A stretch of DNA of 64,000 bases, from contig NC_079492.1 in the NCBI RefSeq assembly GCF_020520425.1, positions 117,587,157 to 117,651,156 of the forward strand, given 5' to 3'. This document shows, one piece after another, positions 13,941 to 24,086 of this stretch. Position 1 is the stretch's first letter; every line of letters begins with the position of its first letter. The stretch is from Spinacia oleracea. Lineage: Eukaryota; Streptophyta; Magnoliopsida; Caryophyllales; Amaranthaceae. The translations under genes were made by a program, and so were the position numbers. Under the pieces are notes generated by a model. That model was given only the letters and a program-made list of their open reading frames with translations. It was not told the origin of the DNA and did not search any database.

Positions 13941-15560
13941 GTACAGCTCGAATTGCCAGTATATGCAGTAGTATTGCCTGTCAGCTGCACAATTGTTCCC
14001 AAAATTACAGACTTCCTATCATGAGACAAAATAAAAGAAAACCTTACCGCTCATATGTTTTAGTAGTAACCAACAGGTGTAGATACATACACAAGTGTGG
14101 ACTAAGCGTACAATAAGGGTGTCGGGGCTCAGTTAGTTGCTAGGCTCCCATCCAACTTTGTGTAAACGGTTTATTATTAATATTAATAATAATAATAATA
14201 ATGATAATAATAATAATAATAATAAAATAATAAATAACACTAATAATAATCCCAACTATTTGTATAGTTGTGCAGCCTGTGCTGGACCATCTGAAACAAT
14301 AAAACACTCAAAATGTTTTTGAATAAGGTTTATCTATCTTTTAGAATTTTGTATTAAATTGTATTGCTCATGAACCTTTTTATTTGGTTATGGTAGCTCA
14401 AATCCCTTGTCATCTATTGGCAACTAAGATGCAGCATGATTTGAAGGTGGCCTGCTACCGATTTAAGAAATCCAGCTTCAGATGAATTAAAGCAACCCCA
14501 AGGAAGAAGGATACAACGACAAAACCTTTCTCCTACGGTCCTACCTCTACCATCTGAGATAAAAAATGCATTTTAGTTCCTTTTATAGAAGAACTAGTCA
14601 CATAATGCACTGCAATGAGTCCTCCCTTGAAAAAGCTAGCAATCAAGGTGCACTTGTACTGTGTACATAATTCGAGAAAACACCGACAGTCCCCAGTAGC
14701 ATTAACACAATCAAAGCCATAAATAACGAAAAATTCCTTAACAAAAAGATATAAATAACGAATAAATTCCTTAAAACAACTTGATTTAGTCTAGATTCTC
14801 CAGAATGAGATGGCAACCCAGTAAATAATCAAACTTGGCTAGGAAAACCATTGGTATTACTTCAATTTCGGAAAAACACAAACTTGATTTCAATGAAAAA
14901 CCAAAAAGGCAGAACCACAAAATCCAATTACCAACTGGTTGTCTTATTAATCATGTATAACCTCACTCGCATCATCCATTGTTAAGCCCGATACCCAATA
15001 ACCACAGTGTAGCACCAAGAAAAACCCTCCCGCCACCCCGTTTGACACCAAAACTGACCCTCATGCCGCCCCGTCTATCTAATTGATATATGAAACTAAT
15101 GCTTCTTTACAAAGTATCAAAATTCCCCAAAATGAATTCAAACAGCATAAACTGCACAATGTAACTAAAAGCAAGTCATAAATTCAAAATTAAATAACTA
15201 ATTCACCATGTTTCCCCAAAATTATCCTCCACCCAACCCTAAATAAGCAAAAGCATCAACAAAAACAAGTGATCACAGGAAGATAGGTAATAACGACCAA
15301 AACGAGCTATGACGATCAACAACATTCAAATTCCAGAATAAAATAGGCAAATTAGAATTTGAATTGAATAGAAATATTGAGAAATTAGGGTTAGATCTTT
15401 ACGTACGTATGCTGAACTAAGGATGATCCTGCAGAGGAGAGAGAAAATTGTGAGACCGTAAAAACCGAGAATAATAGAAATTCTTAATTTTTTTTTGGAA
15501 GGATAGAAATTCTTAATTCTGGAAGCCTGAAGGGATTAATTCACGGGCCAGCGGATTTTC
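13941..15560 (-). other. 5' leader and leader intron of the 13-exon gene
   Basis: No coding frame is seen here. The minus strand carries an acceptor-like TGTGCAG near 13983-13989, just upstream of the first coding ATG. A likely non-coding first exon lies at about 15420-15560, close to the edge of the transposon nest. The 1.4 kb between them is AT-rich and contains a trinucleotide microsatellite. No TATA box could be assigned with confidence. Confidence 0.45.
14171..14250. repeat. (TAA/ATA)n microsatellite
   Basis: An imperfect run of aat/taa triplets about 80 bp long, interrupted by a few substitutions, in the leader intron of the minus-strand gene. Confidence 0.9.
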
Positions 15561-15894
15561 TTCCTCGTCCGCTTTCTTTTCTTCTTCTTTATTTTAACCC
15601 CTTTTGTTTCACACTCCCGAAAAAGTATTATTGCGGGATATTGTAAAATTCCAATCGCTAACTGCTACAGCCAGCTCTGGCTGTACCCAAAAACGACGTG
15701 CTCATATTGTTTGTTTATTTTTGTCGATTGTTTGTTCATTTTTATTGTACTGTTTGTTCATTCTTATTGTACTGTTTGTTCTTTCTTGTTGTACTGTTTG
15801 TTCTTTCTTGTTGTTTTTTAAATTCATCATCAAATTTTCATAATTGTTGTATTTTTTGTTCTTTCTTCTGGAATTTTATGTTCTTTTTAATATT

Positions 15895-16320
15895 TGTTCC
15901 GGTGTTGTAAAGATGGAAACAATGGGCTTCGAATGAAGGCCCCTTTTGTATGTGTTGAAGATCTTGCTTGTTTGAATGAGTGGAGTCCGAATTCACCTGC
16001 ACAAGAGCAAAGTCACTAGCCTCGGGGGTGTTTCCGAGGAAAGCCCCTCCGATGCCTAAGTAAGAACGATGCTCGGATTCTAGAGAGAAGTTCTCTAGAA
16101 GAGTAGTCTTAAGGCGGTAAATTGGACGTACCTTGAGGTGTGAGCCTTGACGGCCTATTTATAGTGTTTGCATAATAAATGCCCATAGGTCATTTATTGC
16201 TATTGGGCCTTGGGCCTTAATGGATGGCTGAATAGCCACTGGTAGGTTCGATGTTGTTGTTTAGAGCCATTGGGCTTTGGACTTAGTGGCCCAATTGAGA
16301 GTCAATTGGGAGCCCAAACA
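15895..16320 (-). repeat. 3' LTR of the Tat element
   Basis: Direct repeat of 27058-27483, 426 bp, TG...CA ends. It carries a minus-strand TATAAATA at 16156-16163. It abuts the duplicated target atatt on its left. Confidence 0.95.
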
Positions 16321-16334
16321 ACATGCCCCCCAGA
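16321..16334 (-). other. Polypurine tract of the Tat element
   Basis: The minus strand reads GTCTGGGGGGCATGT immediately before the 3' LTR, a purine run expected to prime second-strand synthesis. Confidence 0.65.
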
Positions 16335-16498
16335 CCCGGTCCATTTAGAATTAAATGGGTGGGTTTCCAGCTGTCAGAAGTCCGAAAGTTCCCTCTCTTT
16401 TTTGAAAAGGGATGATTTGCATTGATGACAAGTGTTGGGAGTTGTATTGTGTCGTGGAGATCGTGGGTTGAGGAAGTTGATGCGCCCCTTTTCTTTTC

Positions 16499-16507
16499 TA
16501 TAAATAC
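16499..16507 (+). promoter_or_regulatory. TATA box of the antisense gene in the Tat element
   Basis: Plus-strand tataaatac about 260 bp upstream of the ATG at 16761. It lies just inside the element, not in the LTR. A leader intron fits at 16679-16743 (AAAG/GTAATT ... CCCTAG), placing the start codon 17 bases after the junction in the context cggccATGGc. Confidence 0.65.
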
Positions 16508-16760
16508 GGGGTGCATTGCTCTTTTCGAACTTTTTACTCCTTCTTTCAAACCCATTCTCTCTCTAAATTCCGGCGATCGCAGTGCAATTTGTTTCTTCAG
16601 ATCTACGAAATTCGGCCAACTTTAGACTTCGGGAACTTGTGTTGTTCGTTTTATCGGCGAATTCCGCTTCGGAAAAAGGTAATTTATTTCTGAATTCTCC
16701 TTTTTTCTTCGTTTTTCCTTCTACCCCTCAATCTCAACCCTAGACCGAGAATTCGCGGCC

Positions 16761-19700
16761 ATGGCAAAGAATAGGGGCAAGAGCAAGTTCGTCGTTGGCT
16801 CCTCTAGTGAGAGGGAGAACGTGCCTTCGGGAAGGTTACCGAAAACTTCGAGGGGTCGGCCTTCGGAGAGGCCAGTGGAGAGGCGTTCGACTGGTTGGGA
16901 TGCTTCAAAAGATGATGTTGTTGGCGGGTCTAGCGTGTCTGAACGCGCAACTTCTGGTAAGAAAGCTGGCTCTTCGGGTGTGCGCCGCTCTTACCCTGAG
17001 TTTCCAGTTCATTGGACTGAAGCTGATCCGCAGGGCAAGTATGCCCCGATTCTGCATGAGACCACTAAGATCGATGGTCCCTTGGAAAAATCGGTCAGTG
17101 GTGACTGGTTGGTGGAGGCGAAGCTGGGGCATTACCATCGGAGGGCCGAAGAGTTATACGGAATCCAGCACGCCTTGGGGTACTGGTGCGAGCTTCCCGA
17201 CCAGGAGCGTCCTCGGGTGACTCATCCGCCGAGGGGGTTCATCTCTGTGTATACTCATCATTTGGAGAACGGTCTCCGCTTTCCTTTGGATCCCTTCGTT
17301 TCCGAGCTCCTGGTGTCGTACAACATCAGTTTGGCCCAGCTTACCCCCAAATCTATGAGGCACATCATCGGATTTAGATGGGTGTGCGATTTTATTAACT
17401 TTCCATGCTCTGTTGCCGTGTTTCGGGATCTGCACGATCTGTCTTTCAACCACGCTTCCAAGGGGGATGGGTATGGTTGGTGGACCATCATCAACAAAAG
17501 ATCCCGAAGGAAGGGGGAGCCGAACTACATTACGGCCTACCCTTACCTCAGCTCTGATCATAATTGGAAGACGGAGTGGTTGTTCGTTCGTGTGCCGACA
17601 GATCCGAAGCATCCACATTTTTACCGCCCTCCGAAGTGGTTTGTGACTCCTGATCCTGATATGCGAAGCGTGGCTGCTCCGGATCGGAACCATCACCACT
17701 ACGTGGATCTCCTCCAGTGGTTTTTGGCTCGGGAGGACAACTACAAACTGCCGTCCAACTGGCTCCCGAACCTCAACTATATCTTGCGGGAGGACATTCT
17801 TGCTGTTGCCGGTCTCAGCAGGATTTTTGACAGGGGTAGGTGTCTTTCGGCTGGGACCGTGCTTTAGTAAGTTTGTCCTCCTCCTTTTTGTCTCGTTTTA
17901 TTGACTTTGTTTTGTGCTTTGTTTCTGCAGAGTACGGCTTTAGCTGCGTTGATCCTGTGGTCTTGGGTATTTCTTTGGATCTGAAGACCATTCACGACTC
18001 GGCCCCTGATTACAAGTTCGGGAAGGAGAATCCTCGTAATCCTCGCTTGAAGGATTACGTGCTGTCTCCGTCGGGTGTCGCTCGGATATCTGAAGTTCGA
18101 GCTGATCCGTGGGATTCTGCCTCTTCTCCCGAAGCTGTTCCAGTGAAAGTCGTACTCCCTGATTTGAGGACAACCTCGGATCCGGTGAGTGTTTCTATAT
18201 CTCGAAGTCTTTTTTTTGTCTTTCTTTCTGGTTGGCCGTCGGCTAACGTCTTGGTCCTGGACCATCTTTTTAGGGTCCTGGGACTGACGTTGTGCCGCGT
18301 GCCGTTCCTTCGGTTTCATCTCCGGCTCGGATAGATATCTCTTTATCTAGGAACCGGGTACTTCGCGATTTTTCTTTATTCCTTCCTTTGTCTTCTTTTA
18401 CATTTATTGACCCTTGGTTTCCTCTGTTTAGGATCAGCGCAAAAGGAAGGGCAGCACTCTTTTGAGGCCTTCTGCGCATCCGAAGAAGGCGAAAGCTTCT
18501 CAGTCTTCGGAGAAGGTATTTGTTCTGACTTAGAGCTTTTTGTGGTCCGTTCTCTCTTTTTCTGAAACTGACCTTTGAGCGTTTGCCCTGTAGGAAGCGG
18601 TTTCGGAAGTCATGCCTCCTCCCAAAAATCTCCTTCACTTCATGCCCTTGCCAGGGCAGAAGTTGAAGAGTGTGGTGGTTGCGGAACCGCCTCCCGTGGA
18701 CCAACCGTTGGCTGAGGAAGATACCATCCCCTCTCCGCTGAAGCCGTCTGCTGCTTTAGGGATCGAGATCCAGGATATAACCAAGGTGATGGAGGCAATT
18801 GAAGCCGACCTTGTTCCTGGCTCGGATGTCCCTATTGTGGCCGAGCAGAAGGAAGAATCTGCTGACGTTTCTCTCGAAAGGGAGAAAGGTCCAGATAAGG
18901 AGATGGTGGATCTCACCGAAGCTCACATAGAGGTTCCCGAAGCTGAGAAGGAGGTCCCTTCTGCTGAGGAGGAGCAACCCGAGCAGGGTCTGGCGAGGAA
19001 GAGGCGCCACTCGACCTTGGGCTCTACTTCGACCTCGGCCCTGGATAGACTGATCCACGCTGACCCTTGCTCGGATGTTCCGCTGAAACGGATCCCCGAG
19101 GAGGTAAGGGAGGCGATGGCTCGCTATGCTAGAGCTCCGGTTTTGGGGGAGAACCCCATGGCTCACGTGGGATCTTTGGTGGGTCCCGAAGCTGCACGGG
19201 AGAATCTTCTTCGGGCCAACCCGCAGTGGAGGGTTCCTGGAGCTGAGGAGAGGAACTCAGCTATGATGGCCCAATATTATCTGAATGAGGTAAGTGTTGG
19301 AAATTTTGTTTTGAGTTCCGTTTTTGGTTTGTTGTTTTCTTCTTTCCTCATTTTTTCTCGTCTTTTCTTCTTTCCCAGGCTGTTTTCTGGTCCTCGTTCG
19401 CTTCCGAGTGTAGCTCGGTTGAGGAGAGGCAACTGAGGAGGTATCAGGAGGCTTATGCTCGTGATATCCCTGTCTTGGACCAGAAGGCTGGGCAGCTCAT
19501 GGCCGAGATGGTGGAGATCAAGCAACTGTACCTTCAGTACAGTCGTGAGGCTAGGGAAGCGGCGGAACAGATCGGGGCCGAAGTTGGGAAGCTCACTTTC
19601 CAGGTTGAAGAGGATGCTGAAAAGATAGCTTCCTTCGACAGGGAGAGGAGAGAAATGGCTGCCAAGTTTGCGAGCGAACTTGAAGAAAAAGACAGTCTTC

Positions 19701-20179
19701 TCAAGGAGATGACGTCTAAATTTGAGGCGGCCATTAAGCAGAGCCAGGAAGCGGAGGCGAGGCTTCAGCAGTTTATCAAGCACCGGGAGATTGTTCAGAA
19801 TCAAGCTGACAAGGTGCCCGTTCTCCAGCTGAAGATCCGAGAGAAGGATGCTGCCATTCGGAAGTTGGAGCAAGAGAGAGTTGACCTCTACACTGCTGAT
19901 CAGTGTAGGGAGCAATACTGGAATGGCATCCTGGGTGCTCGGCGGATGTTCGCGAAGCATATGCCTCATTTCCCTTGGAATGAGAAGGTTCCGCTCTGGA
20001 TGAGGGCCCAGGATCACTTGGTGGAGTGCCAGGCCGATCGAGACGAAGCTGAAGCTGAACGCCAAGCTGCTCTTGCAGAGGCTCGGGCCCAGAAGGCGGC
20101 TTCCGAAGGTGATACTACTGCTGGGGGTTCTTCGAAGGATGCTCCTCTGGGGGATGCTCCTGAGACTCCCAAGAGTTAG
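16761..20179 (+). CDS. Six-exon antisense gene of the Tat element, gypsy-type putative transposon domain plus coiled coil
   Basis: Exons 16761-17835, 17931-18184, 18274-18357, 18432-18515, 18594-19289 and 19379-20179 join in phase into 997 codons. All five introns are 74-95 bp and GT-AG. Residues of about 130-300 (RVTHPPRGFISVYTHHLENG, then FPLDPFVSELLVSY and a Trp-rich block) resemble Pfam PF04195, 'putative gypsy type transposon'. The middle (residues 500-700) is acidic and Pro-rich with a basic RKRRH patch near 632. Residues of about 764-900 form a long Glu/Lys/Ala-rich heptad region likely to be a coiled coil. It runs opposite to gag-pol and fills the space between pol and the 3' LTR. Antisense extra ORFs are known in plant Tat elements; their function is unknown. 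No stop or frame break is present, unlike in pol. It could be a DNA- or RNA-binding accessory protein, but that is guesswork. Confidence 0.85.
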
Positions 20180-20409
20180 GGATTCGGGCAGTCGTCTTCT
20201 TCAGAGTCGGTCGGTTCCAGTTGAGGACTTCCGAACATGTGCTTGCCTTTCCCCCTTTTGCCTCGGCGCTGCGTTGTACTCATTTCTTATTGTTTTCTTT
20301 AGTACTTCGGTAGGCCGGTATTGTCTGTTGATGGCTGCCGATTTTAACTGTTTCATTTTGTTTTCAATTTTTGAGGTTTTCAATGTATTTGTACTCCCCC
20401 CAAATATTG

Positions 20410-20415
20410 AATAAA
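20410..20415 (+). terminator. Poly(A) signal of the antisense gene
   Basis: AATAAA 231 bp after the stop codon of the antisense gene, just before the 46-bp tandem array. Confidence 0.5.
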
Positions 20416-20463
20416 AAATGAATGTTTGTTACTTGGCTGCTTCTTTTCAACTTGTTCTTTCGC

Positions 20464-20850
20464 AATTTTAGGTCTTTAAATCCGTAGATTTCTCGAGCTC
20501 CTCTTTCTGTAGACTTGCTAAAAACCTTTTGATCTTGCGAGCTCTTTGAATCCGTAGATCTGTTAAGAGACTTTTTAACTTTTGCGAGTTCTTCAAATCC
20601 GTAGATCTGCTAAGAGACTCTTTGATTTTGTGAGTTCTTCAAATCCGTAGATCTGCTAAGAGACTATTTGATTTTGTGAGTTCTTCAAATCCGTAGATCT
20701 GCTAAGAGACTCTTTGATTTTGTGAGTTCTTCAAATCCGTAGATCTGCTAAGAGACTCTTTAGTTTTGCGAGTTCTTCAAATCCGTAGATCTGCTAAGAG
20801 ACTCTTTAGTTTCCAGACTCTTCAAATCCGTCGATCTGCTCAGAGGTTTG
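20464..20850. repeat. 46-bp tandem array after pol
   Basis: The core cgtagatctgctaagagac recurs with its gtag at 20601, 20647, 20693, 20739 and 20785, an exact 46-bp period, with more diverged units at about 20484, 20509, 20554 and 20830. Each unit also contains gttcttcaaatc. The array lies between the ends of the two convergent genes of the Tat element. Confidence 0.95.
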
Positions 20851-21233
20851 GATTGTTCTTCCGATCTCTTGTGGTTCGGAAACCTGGGCAAGAGATCGCT
20901 AGTCTGCCTCTTAGTTATGTCTTCGGCGATCCGTGGATCTGAGCCGGAGTTTTATAACTTGATTCGAGCGACTGTTTGTTGCGAACAAATTTTATTAGGG
21001 TACCGCGAATCCGAGGATTCTGGACGATTCCCTGAAGTGTATGATTTGGTCATTTCTTGCATTTTATCAAGGAATGGGCAAAGTCAATCCTGTTTTTAGT
21101 CTCGGATTGATCAGATCCGAGGCTGCATGTATATATAAAGGGACAATAAATATAGAGATAAGTTTAATGAAACTCATGGTGCCAATGGCTTTCCTCTTCT
21201 CATTAAACAACTTACTTGGTTTACAGACAGAGA

Positions 21234-24086
21234 TCATACAAAATATTTCTTGAGAACATCGGTATTCCAATGGTTCTTCAAAATTGTTCCATCTAACTGT
21301 TTCAGCATAAACGTGCCTGGCCTTTTTTCGGAATGGATGATGTATGGTCCTTCCCAAGTGGCTGAGAGTTTGCCATGGATCCGTCCTTTCTGAACCGAGG
21401 CGGCGTTTCTGAGTACTAGATCACCGACTTTTAGGGGTCTGGCGTTGACTCTTCGGTTGTAATGCTTGTTGACCCTCTGCAGATAGGCTGCGTTGAGTGT
21501 CCTTGCATCGTTCCGAGCTTCGTCCAGTAGATCGAGAGCTTCGGATAGAAGTTGGTTGTTGCTTTCTCCTTGGAGCCCATCATACCTGTTGTATGCCTGG
21601 ATCCTCAGGCTTTCTGTTCCGATTTCCACAGGAATTACAGCTTCGGATCCGTATACAAGGTGGAACGGTGTTTGCCCGGTAGCTTCTTTCTCAGTGGTCC
21701 GAAGGGACCATAGCGTTCCGGGTAGCTCTTCTAACCATTTGTTTTTGTCATCCTCGACTCTTTTCTTGAGTGCATTGAGGATGAGTTTGTTAGCAGCTTC
21801 GGCTTGCCCGTTGCTTTGTGGGTGACAGACTGCCGAGTACGCTAGGTGTATGCCGAACTGTTTGCACCACTTTTGCAACGGGGTGTTGTCGAACTGTTTC
21901 CCGTGGTCGAAGACCATCAGTCTTGGTATGCCGAACCTTGTGATGATGCTCCGCCATATGAACTTGCGGACCTGAGGTTCGGTGATGGAGGAGACAGCTT
22001 CGGCTTCGATCCATTTGCTAAAATAGTCGACTCCTACAATCAACCACTTCTTCTGGTTCGTCGCTGAGGGGAAGGGACCAATGATGTCTAACCCCCACTG
22101 TGCGAATGGTAAGGGATACAGTGTTGATTGTAGGGTTTGAGCTGGTTGATGGATGGCTGGTGCGAACTTTTGGCATTTCTCGCATTTCCTTGCCATCTGC
22201 TTTGCCTCGGAAACCATAGTGGGCCACCAGTACCCAGCCCGAAGGGCTTTATGTGCCAATGTCCTACCTCCAATGTGGTTTCCGCATATCCCGAGGTGGA
22301 TTTCCCTTAGGATGTAGTCAGCGTCTGTTGGACCCACACATTTTAGCAGCGGAGCAGAGAATGATTTCCTCATGAGCTCTCCTTCGGCGCTGATGATGAA
22401 CCATTTGTTGAATCTTTTCAGTTTTCTCGCTTGCAGCTTATCTTCGGGAAGTTCTCCCCTTTCTTTGTATGCAACTACTGCGTCCATCCAGCTAGGTTCG
22501 GTACGTAAGCTGCATACTGTGGTGGGTAGCAAGTCGATGCTTCTCTCTTGGTGAACTTCCACGTGGACCGACCTGTTTAGGTCGATGAGTGTTGAGCTTG
22601 CGAGTTTTGACAGTGCGTCTGCTTGCGTGTTTCGTCCTCGGGGGATGAGGATGACTTCAAAGGATCTTAACTTTGACGTTAAGGATTTAATTTTTGCTAA
22701 ATAGGCTGTCATGCTGGGCCATTTGGCCTCATACTCCCCTCGGATCTGGTTGGCTACAAGCTGGGAATCAGTTTTGAGGCAAACATGTTCGGCCTCCAGG
22801 GATAAACAAAGCTCTATCCCTGCGATTGCGGCCTCATATTCGGCCTCGTTGTTGGTTGCTTTGAAGCCGAACTTCAATGCATACTCTATGCTTTTCCCCG
22901 TCGGGGGGATCAGTACAACTCCTGCTCCTGAGCCGTTTATTGTGGAAGATCCGTCAGTGAAGACCTCCCAAGTGCTTTTCGTATCATCCAGCATTTCCTG
23001 GTATGAGCACTCGGCCAAGAAGTCTGCCAATGCTTGTGCTTTGATTGCTGTCCTCGGCTGATATTTGATGCCGAACTCTGATAGTTCGAAGGCCCAGGCA
23101 GCCAATCTTCCTGACCTCTCTATTTTGTCGAGTACTTTTTCGAGCGGTTGGTCAGTTAGCACTGTGATCTGGTGGGAGTCGAAGTATGGCCTCAGTTTTC
23201 GTGCAGCTACCACTACTGCATATGCGACTTTCTCGACGAGTGGGTACCGGGTTTCGGCCCCTGTGAGTGTTCGGCTGGTGAAGTAGATTGGCTGTTGCTT
23301 CTTTTCTTCTTCCCGAAGAAGCACTGCGCTGACGGTTCCAGGGCTAACTGCGACATATAGGTACAGGGTTTCCCCCTCCTTTGGTCTGGCCAGTGTCGGC
23401 AGTTGAGCTAGGTGGGCTCTGAGTTGCTGAAAAGCTTCTTTTTGCTCCTGTTCCCATATCAGTTCGGGATCCACTTTCCTCGGGACCCCCTTTTTCTTGA
23501 CTGGTTCTGCTTCTCCTCCGGGGAGGTTCTTTGGTTTCAGTGCTTTGAAGAAGGGGGCTCCCTTGTCCGAGGCTTTTGATATGAACCTTGTTAGTGCGGC
23601 TAACCTGCCGGTTAGCCTCTGCACATCTCTCTTGGTCTTCGGCTCGGGTAAATCCAATGCCGCTTGGACTTTGTCTGGGTTCGCATCAATTCCTCTTTCG
23701 CTCACCATGAATCCGAGGAATTTCCCTGACTTCACCCCGAAGACGCATTTTTTTGGGTTCAGCTTCATGCTGTATTTCCTCAGATTTCCGAAGGTCTCTG
23801 CCAAGTCTTTGACGTGGTCTTCCTCCTTGATGCTTTTTACGATGGAGTCATCCACATAGACCTCCACATTCCTCCCTTTCTGGTCGGCGAAGACGTGATC
23901 AACTAGCCTCTGGTAGGTGGCTCCGGCATTTTTCAAGCCGAAAGGCATCATTTTGTAGTTGAACACTCCTGCGCTTGTGATGAACGCTGTCTTTGCTCTG
24001 TCATCGGGGTGCATGAATACTTGGTGGTAGCCTGAAAAGGCATCCATGAAGCTGAGCAGTGCATGGCCGCTGGTGGAGTCAACCAA
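21234..24086 (-). pseudogene. Tat RT-RNase H-aRNase H-integrase, second part of polyprotein
   Basis: Same frame as the gag-protease part, 950 codons. RT continues with LLSFMDAFSGYHQ and the catalytic VYVDDS motif near residue 78. A first RNase H follows (VAVSPGTVSAVLLREE). Next is a second, archaeal-type RNase H with WEVFTDGSSTINGSGAG and KLASS, a hallmark of the Tat lineage. Integrase shows an HHCC zinc site (HLGICGNHIG ... CEKCQ), the first catalytic Asp in WGLDIIGPF, the second in MVFDHGKQFD and the Glu in SNGQAEAAN. The frame ends LKKYFV. The domains look intact; only the upstream TAA separates this part from gag. Confidence 0.9.

Noticed and set aside
15604-15910. Plus-strand Phe/Leu/Cys-rich frames
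   Set aside because: Translations of the tgttctttcttgttg repeat of the Mutator-like element; the same peptides recur at 27501-28385.
16795-17699. Other long frames overlapping the first exon of the antisense gene
   Set aside because: Shadow frames in GC-rich coding DNA; only the frame starting at 16761 joins the downstream exons in phase.
20464-20850. Resemblance to a CRISPR-like repeat array
   Set aside because: Units are contiguous 46-bp tandem repeats without unique spacers, and the DNA is plant nuclear.
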